From Ulva prolifera (Eukaryota; Chlorophyta; Ulvophyceae; Ulvales; Ulvaceae): a stretch of DNA of 64,000 nucleotides. Positions 27,761-36,745 of this stretch are shown piece by piece. Location of the stretch: the NCBI GenBank assembly GCA_023078555.1, contig CM041197.1, forward strand, positions 12,111,373 through 12,175,372, given 5' to 3'. Under the pieces are notes generated by a model that searched no databases, was not told the DNA's origin, and saw only the letters and a list, made by a program, of their open reading frames with translations. How positions within the stretch are numbered: the stretch's first letter is position 1; every line of letters starts with the position of its first letter. The position numbers and the translations under genes are program-made.

Positions 27761-28833
27761 CCCGAGCAGTGTACGTAAGTCCCGAGCAGTGTACATAAGT
27801 CCCGAGCACCATACATAAGTCCCTAGCATTGTACGTAAGTCCCGAGCAGTGTACGTAAGTCCCGAGCAGTGTACGTAAGTCCCGAGCACCATACATAAGT
27901 ACCGAGCAGTGTACGTAAGTCCCGAGCAGTGTACATAAGTCCCGAGCACCATACATAAGTCCCTAGCATTGTACGTAAGTCCCGAGCAGTGTACATAAGT
28001 CCCGAGCAGTGTACGTAAGTCCCTAGCATTGTACGTAAGTCCCGAGCAGTGTGCGTCCCGAGCAGTGTACGTAAGTCCCGAGCACCATACATAAGTCCCT
28101 AGCAGTGTACGTAAGTCCCGAGCACCATACATAAGTCCCGAGCAGTGTACGTAGGTCCCGAGCACCATACATAAGTCCCTAGCAGTGTACGTAAGTCCCG
28201 AGCAGTGTACATAAGTCCCGAGCAGTGTACGTAAGTCCCGAGCAGTGTACGTAAGTCCCGAGCAGTGTACATAAGTCCCGAGCACCATACATAAGTCCCT
28301 AGCATTGTACGTAAGTCCCGAGCAGTGTACGTAAGTCCCGAGCAGTGTACGTAAGTCCCGAGCACCATACATAAGTACCGAGCAGTGTACGTAAGTCCCG
28401 AGCAGTGTACATAAGTCCCGAGCACCATACATAAGTCCCTAGCATTGTACGTAAGTCCCGAGCAGTGTACGTAAGTCCCGAGCAGTGTACATAAGTCCCG
28501 AGCACCATACATAAGTCCCTAGCATTGTACGTAAGTCCCGAGCAGTGTACGTAAGTCCCGAGCAGTGTACGTAAGTCCCGAGCACCATACATAAGTACCG
28601 AGCAGTGTACGTAAGTCCCGAGCAGTGTACATAAGTCCCGAGCACCATACATAAGTCCCTAGCATTGTACGTAAGTCCCGAGCAGTGTACATAAGTCCCG
28701 AGCAGTGTACGTAAGTCCCTAGCATTGTACGTAAGTCCCGAGCAGTGTGCGTCCCGAGCAGTGTACGTAAGTCCCGAGCACCATACATAAGTCCCTAGCA
28801 GTGTACGTAAGTCCCGAGCACCATACATAAGTC
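27761..28833. repeat. 696-bp-spaced duplication sharing a 16-bp truncated unit
   Basis: A unit shortened to 16 bp (cccgagcagtgtgcgt directly followed by the next cccgagc) occurs at about 28,039 and again at about 28,735. The surrounding 370-380 bp matches unit by unit at an offset of 696 bp (35 units minus 4). These are the only register breaks between about 10,930 and 29,655. The shared deletion therefore marks a duplication that followed a single 4-bp loss. Confidence 0.85.
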
Positions 28834-29652
28834 CCTAGCAGTGTACGTAAGTCCCGAGCACCATACATAAGTCCCGAGCAGTGTACGTAAGTCCCGAGCA
28901 CCATACATAAGTCGCTAGCAGTGTACGTAAGTCCCGAGCAGTGTACATAAGTCCCGAGCACCATACATAAGTCCCTAGCATTGTACGTAAGTCCCGAGCA
29001 GTGTACATAAGTCCCGAGCACCATACATAAGTCCCTAGCATTGTACGTAAGTCCCGAGCAGTGTACATAAGTCCCGAGCAGTGTACGTAAGTCCCTAGCA
29101 TTGTACGTAAGTCCCGAGCAGTGTGCGTAAGTCCCGAGCAGTGTACGTAAGTCCCGAGCACCATACATAAGTCCCTAGCAGTGTACGTAAGTCCCGAGCA
29201 GTGTACGTAAGTCCCGAGCACCATACATAAGTACCGAGCAGTGTACGTAAGTCCCGAGCAGTGTACATAAGTCCCGAGCACCATACATAAGTCCCTAGCA
29301 TTGTACGTAAGTCCCGAGCAGTGTACATAAGTCCCGAGCAGTGTACGTAAGTCCCGAGCAGTGTACGTAAGTCCCGAGCAGTGTGCGTAAGTCCCGAGCA
29401 GTGTACGTAAGTCCCGAGCACCATACATAAGTCCCTAGCAGTGTACGTAAGTCCCGAGCACCATACATAAGTCCCTAGCAGTGTACGTAAGTCCCGAGCA
29501 CCATACATAAGTCCCGAGCAGTGTACGTAAGTCCCGAGCACCATACATAAGTCGCTAGCAGTGTACGTACGTCCCGAGCAGTGTACGTAAGTCCCGAGCA
29601 CCATACATAAGTCCCTAGCAGTGTACGTAAGTCCCGAGCACCATACATAAGT

Positions 29653-29655
29653 CCC
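29653..29655. other. CCC target-site duplication, left side of the 7.1-kb element
   Basis: The three bases before CACTA are the CCC that opens each satellite unit. The same CCC follows the right terminus at 36,746-36,748. Removing the element and one CCC restores an intact boundary (ataagt-ccc-gagcag) in phase. A 3-bp duplication is the hallmark of CACTA-type transposition. Confidence 0.9.
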
Positions 29656-29673
29656 CACTAGGAGAATGGTGAC
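29656..29673 (+). repeat. left terminal inverted repeat (18 bp) of the 7.1-kb element
   Basis: CACTAGGAGAATGGTGAC is the exact reverse complement of 36,728-36,745. Similarity stops immediately inside: the next bases are attccgg here, against gtggtgg at the other end read inward. Confidence 0.93.
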
Positions 29674-29864
29674 ATTCCGGGGCGGAACCGAAGGCGTTCC
29701 GCTGACAGAGGAACATTCCTACGAGGCTGTTGACCTTCCGCCCGCGTCCGTATGCTTCACAAGGAACGATCGTGGCGGAATGTCCTATGGCTTCCTTGGT
29801 GGCAGCGGAATGTCCTATGGCTTCCTTGGTGGCTGCGGAATGTCCTATGGCCTCCTCGGCAACA
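29674..29864. repeat. left subterminal region with CGGAA/TTCCG motifs and a 30-bp triplicate
   Basis: About eight TTCCG or CGGAA motifs occur in roughly 180 bp. They include three tandem copies of a 30-bp unit starting gcggaatgtcctatgg at 29,775, 29,805 and 29,835; the third copy has diverged. The same motif crowds the right end of the element. Clustered short direct and inverted motifs next to the termini are typical of CACTA elements. The plus-strand frame through the triplicate (29,666-29,926) reads as a GMSYGFLGG-like repeat, which I take as a by-product. Confidence 0.7.
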
Positions 29865-30320
29865 GCGCTGACATGATTGTGTGCTCTTCCATCGCGCGAG
29901 ACAGGCCAACCAGTCTCCGCAGATGAAAAGCACTGGAAATCCATTGCGTACTGAGGCGAACGCAGCTGCGCACAAATAAAAACATTACAAACGAGCACAT
30001 GGAAGAAGACAAACATCAAAGAAGCTGTGCCCATGTACGTCCAGCAGTCCGACTGCTCAGAGTTTGAGCTGGAACAAGTTCACAAAAGAGTTAACGGAGA
30101 AGACATACATGCATGTACACCAAAGGATATTGAAAAGGATTGAGCACTCATGCCTGCATATCCGATGCCCACGGAAGACGAGGACGTGCCTGACAAGTTG
30201 GTGCTACTCTCCTTTAGGTGGTCAAGCATGGACCGCGTTCAGAGGAGACAAATGGCGTGCTCCTGTCGCTGAGTGGTCAGTGTGGCAGCGTCCATTCCGG
30301 TCTGAATCGATGCAAGTGTG
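29865..30320. other. unassigned single-copy sequence inside the 7.1-kb element
   Basis: No convincing gene, RNA or repeat is seen here. Short open frames on both strands (up to 139 codons on the minus strand, ending in satellite) have no recognisable features and overlap the subterminal motifs. Confidence 0.5.
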
Positions 30321-30418
30321 CCCAGTCAGCAACATCGTGGAATGGTCGGTGCCTCACCGACCATTACGGCCCAGTCAGCAACGTCGTGGAATGGTCGGTG
30401 CCTCACCGACCATTACGG
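30321..30418. repeat. 49-bp tandem duplication carrying two perfect hairpins
   Basis: Two adjacent 49-bp copies (30,321-30,369 and 30,370-30,418) begin cccagtcagcaac. Each contains an 11-bp perfect inverted repeat, AATGGTCGGTG then CCT then CACCGACCATT, at 30,341-30,365 and 30,390-30,414. The stem resembles the larger hairpins at 34,567-35,487. Confidence 0.85.
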
Positions 30419-30839
30419 GGTCGAGTAATGCATGCGCTAGTCACCACTGCAGTGTCGATGGATAGCCCACGAGCATTGCATCTCGCCATCAACGATCTCT
30501 GGAGCGAGTATAGTACCAACGGAGCATCTTCCCACAGCAATGTAAGCCAATTCATATGAGCTATTATAAGCGTCTGGAGTCTCTCGGCGTCGGCGTCGAT
30601 ATCGTCTCATGATAATGCATTTCTAGTTTATTTGTATCGACTCTCTTTGTATTTCTCTGGTACTGTCCTGACGTGCAGGGAGGCTAGCTGAAGGTTAACA
30701 GCATGTGGCACGAATAATGCTTGCGATTCATTTGTATAGCGTGGCATAACATGTCTGGCGTGGGTGGTGAGGGCGCTGTGGCCTGTCTTTAAGGCGATGG
30801 TCAGCCTGACCCTAGCGTGGCAGCACCCAGACATGAAGG

Positions 30840-32481
30840 GGGCAGAGGGCATAACAACACAGAAACACCAAGTGCCACTGTGATTCAGCAACGATGGGCA
30901 GCATCGATATGATATCACTGTCATCCCCGCAGCTCTGCGTGGGGGGGCGGAGGGTATAACAGCACAGAAACACCAAGTGCCACTGTGCTGCGGCAGCGAT
31001 GGGCAACACCACTGTCAACCCCGCTGCACTGCGTGGGGGGGCAGAGGGGGTAACAGCACAGAAACACCAGGTGCCACTGTGCTGCGGCAACGATGGGCAG
31101 CACCACTGTCAACCCCGCTACACTGCGTGAGAGGGCAGAAGGGGTAATTATAACAGCACAGAAACACCAGGCGCCACTGTGCTGCGGCAACGATGGGCAG
31201 CATCACTGTCATCCCCGCAGCACTGCGTGGGGGGGCGGAGGGTATAACAGCACAGAAACACCAAGTGCCACTGTGCTGCGGCAGCGATGGGCAGCACCAC
31301 TGTCAACCTCGCTGCACTGCGTGGGGGGGCAGAGGGGGTAACAGCACAGAAGGACCAGGTGCCGCTGTGCTACGGCAACGATGGGCAGCAACACTGTCAA
31401 CCCCGCTACACTGCGTGGGAGGGCAGAAGGGGTAATTATAACAGCACAGAAACACCAGGCGCCACTGTGCTGCGGCAACGATGGGCAGCATCACTGTCAT
31501 CCCCGCTGCACTGCGTGGGGGGGCGGAGGGTATAACAGCACAGAAACACCAAGTGCCACTGTGCTGCGGCAGCGATGGGCAGCACCACTGTCATCCCCGC
31601 AGCACTGCGTGGGGGGGCGGAGGGGGTAACAGCACAGAAACACCAGGTGCCACTGTGCTGCGGCAACGATGGGCAGCACCACTGTCAACCACGCTGCACT
31701 GCGTGGGGGGGCAGAGGGGGTAACAGCACAGAAGGACCAGGTGCCGCTGTGCTACGGCAACGATGGGCAGCAACACTGTCAACCCCGCTACACTGCGTGA
31801 GAGGGCAGAAGGGGTAATTATAACAGCACAGAAACACCAGGTGCCACTGTGCTGCGGCAACGATGGGCAGCATCACTGTCATCCCCGCAGCACTGCGTGG
31901 GGGGGCGGAGGGTATAACAGCACAGAAACACCAAGTGCCACTGTGCTGCGGCAGCGATGGGCAGCACCACTATCAACCCCGCTGCACTGCGTGGGGGGGC
32001 AGAGGGGGTAACAGCACAGAAACACCAGGTGCCACTGTGCTGCGGCAACGATGGGCAGCACCACTGTCAACCCCGCTACACTGCGTGAGAGGGCAGAAGG
32101 GGTAATTATAACAGCACAGAAACACCAGGCGCCACTGTGCTGCGGCAACGATGGGCAGCATCACTGTCAACCCCGCTGCACTGCGTGGGGGGGCGGAGGG
32201 TATAACAGCACAGAAACACCAAGTGCCACTGTGCTGCGGCAGCGATGGGCAGCACCACTGTCAACCCCGCTGCACTGCGTGGGGGGGCAGAGGGGGTAAC
32301 AGCACAAAAGGACCAGGTGCCGCTGTGCTACGGCAACGACGGGCAGCACCACTGTCAACCACGCTGCACTGCGTGGGGGGGCAGAGGGGGTAACAGCACA
32401 GAAGGACCAGGTGCCGCTGTGCTACGGCAACGATGGGCAGCACCACTGTCAACCCCGCTGCACTGCGTGGGAGGGCAGAGG
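30840..32481. repeat. 94/100-bp minisatellite, about 17 units
   Basis: Tandem units are marked by acagcacagaaacacca or acagcacagaaggacca and by a G-rich segment (gcgtgggggggc then gaggg). Successive units are 94 bp, or 100 bp where an extra 6 bp (gtaattataacag versus gtaacag) is present. The 100-bp type recurs every third or fourth unit, giving super-periods of 288 and 382 bp (31,093 to 31,381 to 31,763 to 32,051). The first unit is divergent and the last ends in gtgggagggcagagg. Open frames on both strands merely follow the period and are not called as genes. Confidence 0.92.
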
Positions 32482-34566
32482 ACGCACTTATGCCGACATC
32501 CCAATACATTGCCGAGCCATTGCTGCTGTAGCATGCTGCGTCACAGCCATACTATGCGCCTCTGCCATCTGAGAGGGGGGAGGCCACGCGACACATGATG
32601 CCCACCCGCACAAACACGCATGCACACCCACATTGGTACAACGTTCAACGGTACGTACTGCAGCAGCGGTGCATATACTACATTTTTGCCCGACTTGTCT
32701 TGCATCGGAACCACTAAAACGATTTTATTACTTTACCACGTACATATGTATGGCTCATACTTCCGTTGTGTCTCTGCTTTCGGTGTCGCCAATCATCCGG
32801 GGTTCATGCTAGCGCCAGGAGGCACCATGAGATCTGTGTAATGGTGGCCTGGGGCTGTTTGGGTTGCGTGCATGGCTGGGTCCACTAACGCCACACTCAC
32901 CGCGATGCTGTTTTTGCATGCATGCGTGCATGCGATGTGTGGCGGTAACGCTCGCCATTCCAGGCGCGATCTCCATATGTGAGCTGTCAAAACCTAAACA
33001 TTGCATCAGTGAGCATAAATGTATTATCAATTCGTTGTGCTGTCTCAATGCGTTGGAGTGCAAGCCATGACATCCGTACTGCGTGTGCGGGCGCACCGAC
33101 ATGATCATTGCGGCGTATCTGGTTGAACAGAGCGCCTGAAGTCTTCTACAATCTCTGTCTGTGGGTATTATTGTATAATGTGGTGTGAATCGTAGGCGGG
33201 TCTTTCACTCCCGGGCTGGCGTCTAATTGTTAGCAAGCAGCAGCCGCAGGCGTCATCGCCGCTGCTCAACTTCCGACATGCTCAATTGAAGTATGCTGCA
33301 AGGTGTGACGTTTGTATATGTCTGACGGCGCTGTCGTGGACATCACTTCCTTGCGAAGGCGCCGAAGACGCAGCTGATGTGCCGATATCGATGGTCGAGG
33401 CGCACACATTGTTCTGTTCGAGATGGCACCTGCCACCAGTTTAGAACTACTTCGTATATCATATATGCTGTAGCTGTATGCTGTAGCTTTGGATATGTTG
33501 TAGCTTCGGATGTGCGATGGCGCCCGATCGCATGAACCACGTTCACCTTGCTTGCAGAGCAGCTGCTTGAGGTGATTGCCGTCCGACTCCGTGTCTCAAA
33601 CAAACTGACATTCTTAGAGTACGCGTAAGCAGTAATGTTACTTGGAGCCTATCTACGCTTGCTCCTCTGCTGCTCGATCGAGATCATTGTGGTGCGCCTG
33701 GCATTTGCGTGCACCATCGGTTGTTGACCAGGTGTGTTTTCGCAGGTCACGGGTATCAGCATCTTCCGGTATACCTACGTAGCCTACCTGAGGAACACAC
33801 ACTCACGTGGAAGTTATTTCGAGCCGGCCATGGGATCGTGACATCAAGCAAAACCGCATGGCATGGAGGTGGTGCGATCCTATACCAAGTGCTTCCATTG
33901 TGGAGAGCAAACATATGGAGTATGTTCTAGATTGACTATGGTTGGACAGTACCGAACACTCTCGCGAGACTTGCATAAATCTCGGCGAACAAAGTTTACA
34001 TGCACAACTGCCATCGACAGTTACTTCGTGGCAACAAGCAGGCGCCCAAACATCGCATTTGTGTGTGCACACGTGCGTCCAAGTTTGACCTCGTTAGTAC
34101 CCGCAGGGCGTCTATAAGCATGCATGGGATCAAAACTGTAAGACAAGGCAGCCAAAGGATTAAGAGGACCGGAATATGTCGACAGCAGTGAGGGCTTAGA
34201 GAATTATCCGGCGCGTTCCTTGTTTGAGTGCGTTGTGTTGGGGTTGCAATCCTTCGAGTGTATACATGTATCATTTAGCTGCGTACGTGGTGCCTCCACG
34301 TGGTGTCCTGTCTCGCCTTGATAGCTGATGCACATTGCATATCCCAAGAGGCACGCGGAATACATTTGCACCATCGTAAGTTCGTTTAGTGTTCTTCTGC
34401 ATGCCTGCTAGAGCGGGCAGTCCCGCACCGTTCGTTTTCAAGAGTCCGCGAGAGCGGATGGTGGAGCACCGTCCATTCGTAGTTACAAAAGAGTGAACGA
34501 GAGAAAAACAACACTGAAATTCTTAGTCGCCACGCCGCGCATGGTTCGTCACATGCATGACTACTG
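32482..34566. other. about 2.1 kb of single-copy sequence with no identified gene
   Basis: No open frame over 99 codons and no family signature is seen. There are small local repeats, such as ctgtagct around 33,467-33,500. A stretch at 34,482-34,519 (gttacaaaagagtgaacg) is loosely repeated at 36,228-36,265 (gttacaatagagtgaatg). The region may hold introns, untranslated sequence or decayed transposon code; the sequence does not decide. Confidence 0.5.
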
Positions 34567-35487
34567 GAATGGTTGGTGCCCCACCAACCATTCTGGGGAG
34601 CCTGGATCATGACATGCATGACTGCCCGAATGGTTGGTGGCCCACCAACCATTCTTGTGCGTCGCGCCGTGCATGGATGCTTACATACATGACTGCCCGA
34701 ATGGTTGGTGGCCCACCAACCATTCCGGGGTGCCTGGATCATGACGTATGTCATGCATATGCATGACTGCCCGAATGGTTGGTGGCCCACCAACCATTCT
34801 TGTGCGCCGCGCCGTGCATGGATGCTTACATGCATGACTTCCCGAATGGTTGGTGGCCCACCAACCATTCTGGGGAGCCTGCATCGTGACATGCATGACT
34901 GCCCGAATGGTTGGTGGGCCACCAACCATTCCGGGGAGCCTGATCATGACATATGTCATGCATATGCATGACTGCCCGAATGGTTGGTGGCCCACCAACC
35001 ATTCTTGTGCGCCGCGCCGTGCATGGATGCTTACATGCATGACTTCCCGAATGGTTGGTGGCCCACCAACCATTCTGGGGAGCCTGCATCGTGACATGCA
35101 TGACTGCCCGAATGGTTGGTGGCCCACCAACCATTCCGGGGAGCCTGGATCATGATATATGTCATGCATATGCATGACTGCCCGAATGGTTGGTGGCCCA
35201 CCAACCATTCTTGTGCGCCGCACCGTGCATGGATGCTTACATGCATGACTTCCCGAATGGTTGGTGGCCCACCAACCATTCTGGGGAGCCTGCATCGTGA
35301 CATGCATGACTGCCCGAATGGTTGGTGGCCCACCAACCATTCCGGGGAGCCTGGATCATGATATATGTCATGCATATGCATGACCGCCCGAATGGTTGGT
35401 GGCCCACCAACCATTCTTGTGCGCCGCGCCGTGCATGGATGCTTACATGCATGACTTCCCGAATGGTTGGTGGCCCACCAACCATTC
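34567..35487. repeat. array of 14 hairpin-forming palindromes
   Basis: Fourteen near-identical palindromes are spaced about 60-75 bp apart. A typical one has the left arm GAATGGTTGGTGG, one central base and the right arm CCACCAACCATTC (13-bp arms, for example 35,461-35,487). The first copy (34,567-34,593) has 12-bp arms and a CCC centre. Three kinds of spacer (ggggagcctg..., ttgtgcgccgcgcc..., catatgcatgactg...) alternate, giving a super-period of 205-206 bp containing three hairpins (gacttcccg at 34,836, 35,041, 35,247 and 35,453). Because the unit is palindromic, both strands yield similar MVGGPPTI-like open frames, which I do not regard as genes. Confidence 0.94.
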
Positions 35488-35625
35488 TCGGGCGCCGCGC
35501 CCCACATTCCCTGACAGACCCATCTGATGTAGACGTTGTGCTACTGCAAAACAAACACATTGGGCAACAACATACCAGTGCGCGTGAATGAGCGCAAGCC
35601 ACTGACACATAACCTATCCATGCAG

Positions 35626-35856
35626 TTGTCCAGACTCGGAGCGAGGACTGCTTACGGCGAGGGCACGATGAAGCCGGCCGCGCAGTGGGCACAAGAAGAC
35701 GGACTGTACGTGGCTGACTACGAGTACTTCAAGAAATTCATCCTTGGCGCACTAAAAACGGAGGGGACAGCGGAATCTCCGTTGCATCCCACCCATAAGA
35801 GGAGCCAGAAGGTTGGCCTCGCGTTGAAGATTGCCCGGAAGAAGTATGTCGATTAG
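35626..35856 (+). CDS. putative 3'-terminal exon of an unidentified protein, possibly captured by the transposon
   Basis: The last 76 codons before a TAG at 35,854 read LSRLGARTAYGEG to KIARKKYVD. Composition is balanced, with W, Y, F and a lysine-rich tail, and there is no internal repetition, unlike every other open frame here. The frame is open upstream to an ATG at 35,536. The sequence ctatccatgcag just before 35,626 looks like a splice acceptor in frame, so I treat this as a terminal exon. Starts at the ATG at 35,620 (78 codons) or 35,536 (106 codons) are alternatives. An AATAAA lies at 36,090, about 230 bases downstream. I do not recognise the family and cannot assign a function. It could be part of a transposon protein or a captured host exon. 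Confidence 0.45.
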   Translation: MSRLGARTAYGEGTMKPAAQWAQEDGLYVADYEYFKKFILGALKTEGTAESPLHPTHKRSQKVGLALKIARKKYVD

Positions 35857-36404
35857 TTGTATACCAACGTGGGCTCGGAAAGAAACTGTACACATGGGGT
35901 GATCGTGATTAAATGTATGAGTGGAGTATATGACATGTTAGAGGTGGCACTACATGTGATCGTAGTATCATCGTTCCTTATGGACATGATGAGGGCACCC
36001 AAGGTGACGAGATATCAATGTAAGCAATGTCTATGATATGCCTATGCAAGCCATGACCACCCCTGCCTACGAGCTCGTGTGAACACATCAATAAATCTGT
36101 CTTGTTCCGGAATCACGGTGTACAGTTGATGACATGCTGCTTGTATATGCACTCGAAACTGCCTTTCCCGCAGGACCGTATGTCCTGTGCACTAATCGCG
36201 ATTCTCTGTCGAAAACGTGGTACACATGTTACAATAGAGTGAATGGGAGAGAACAAACATTGAGACCGAGTTGCATCCGAATCAACGGCAACCTACACGT
36301 GGCACGCATGTAAAGAAGGCCTTGATGACCTCACCACTTACGTAATCTGTCTCCAGCACATCCGGGCAGAGATTAACCTCTCACGAACCATCCTGTTCTT
36401 CCAG
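35857..36404. other. downstream sequence with a possible polyadenylation signal
   Basis: AATAAA occurs at 36,090-36,095, about 230 bases after the stop of the candidate exon, and could end its transcript. Otherwise no gene or clear repeat is seen, apart from the weak repeat of the 34,482 stretch at 36,228-36,265. Confidence 0.4.
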
Positions 36405-36727
36405 GCTTCCGGGAGGCTTCCGCAAGGCTCTGCCGGAACGTTATCGGATCCGTAACCATTCCGAAATTTTAAGCATTCTTCCTCAAACAGTCCTCTGGAA
36501 GCATTGCGGATCTTTCGCACGTTCCGGCATCACTCCGGAAACGTTCCGGCGGAACCCCCACGTGGAGTGCCCGTTGAAACACCCCGTCCGGAACGCTCGC
36601 GGAACTTCCGTCCACAATCCGGGCTGCCTTCCGGGCGCTCCGCCAACGGTCCTTTCGCCGTTCCCGGGGTTCCGCCAGGCCTCCGCCACTCTTCCTCAAA
36701 CCATCCTCGCACCTTCCTCACCACCAC
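36405..36727. repeat. right subterminal region crowded with TTCCG/CGGAA motifs
   Basis: More than a dozen TTCCG, CGGAA, CCGGAA or CTCCGCC motifs in both orientations lie within about 320 bp of the right terminus. Examples are gttccggcatc, ctccggaaacgttccggcgg and gtccggaacgctcgcgg. The left end has the same motif. By analogy with En/Spm these are candidate transposase-binding sites; that role is inferred. Confidence 0.7.
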
Positions 36728-36745
36728 GTCACCATTCTCCTAGTG
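36728..36745 (-). repeat. right terminal inverted repeat (18 bp) of the 7.1-kb element
   Basis: GTCACCATTCTCCTAGTG is the exact reverse complement of 29,656-29,673. It is followed directly by the CCC duplication at 36,746-36,748 and then in-phase satellite (gagcagtg). Confidence 0.93.

Larger units (their letters stand above)
1..29655. repeat. 20-bp satellite array, left block
   Basis: This is a continuous head-to-tail array of a 20-bp unit with two main types. A is cccgagcagtgtacgtaagt and B is cccgagcaccatacataagt; they differ at unit positions 10-12 (gtg versus cca) and 15 (g versus a). Common sub-variants are A with tacata, A with attg for agtg, a ccctagc start, a cgctagc start, an accgagc start and a cttgagc start. 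All units point the same way. The array runs off the left edge and ends at the CCC just before the CACTA element. The minus strand of the unit has no stop codon, so repetitive open frames up to about 1,077 codons appear. These encode only a 20-residue period (MYGARDLRTLLGTYVHCSGL-like) and are not treated as genes. A centromeric or other heterochromatic role is inference. Confidence 0.97.
29656..36745. mobile_element. 7,090-bp CACTA-type (En/Spm-like) DNA transposon, probably non-autonomous
   Basis: The element is bounded by a perfect 18-bp inverted repeat, CACTAGGAGAATGGTGAC at the left and its complement at the right, and by a 3-bp CCC duplication of the satellite target. Both ends are dense in short TTCCG/CGGAA motifs in both orientations. 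This resembles the subterminal repeats that CACTA transposases bind. The inside holds a 30-bp triplicate, two small hairpins, a 94/100-bp minisatellite, a 14-copy hairpin array and a short coding exon. No transposase-like open frame is visible, so it would need a transposase supplied in trans. The superfamily call rests on termini, duplication length and end structure. Perfect ends and duplication suggest a fairly recent insertion. Confidence 0.9.

Noticed and set aside
1..29655. CRISPR-like array
   Set aside because: There are no unique spacers. Units are contiguous 20-mers, the context is eukaryotic, and no cas genes are present.
29666..29926. 86-codon plus-strand frame with GMSYGFLGG repeats as a small glycine-rich protein
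   Set aside because: It starts inside the terminal inverted repeat and its repeats are the 30-bp subterminal motif, so it is better explained as transposon end structure.
30840..32481. Overlapping open frames of 63-117 codons on both strands
   Set aside because: They recur with the minisatellite period on both strands and shift frame between units. No protein family is recognisable.
34386..35692. Open frames up to 219 codons with MVGGPPTI-like repeats on both strands
   Set aside because: They are produced by the palindromic repeat, which gives similar peptides in both directions. This is not evidence for a protein.
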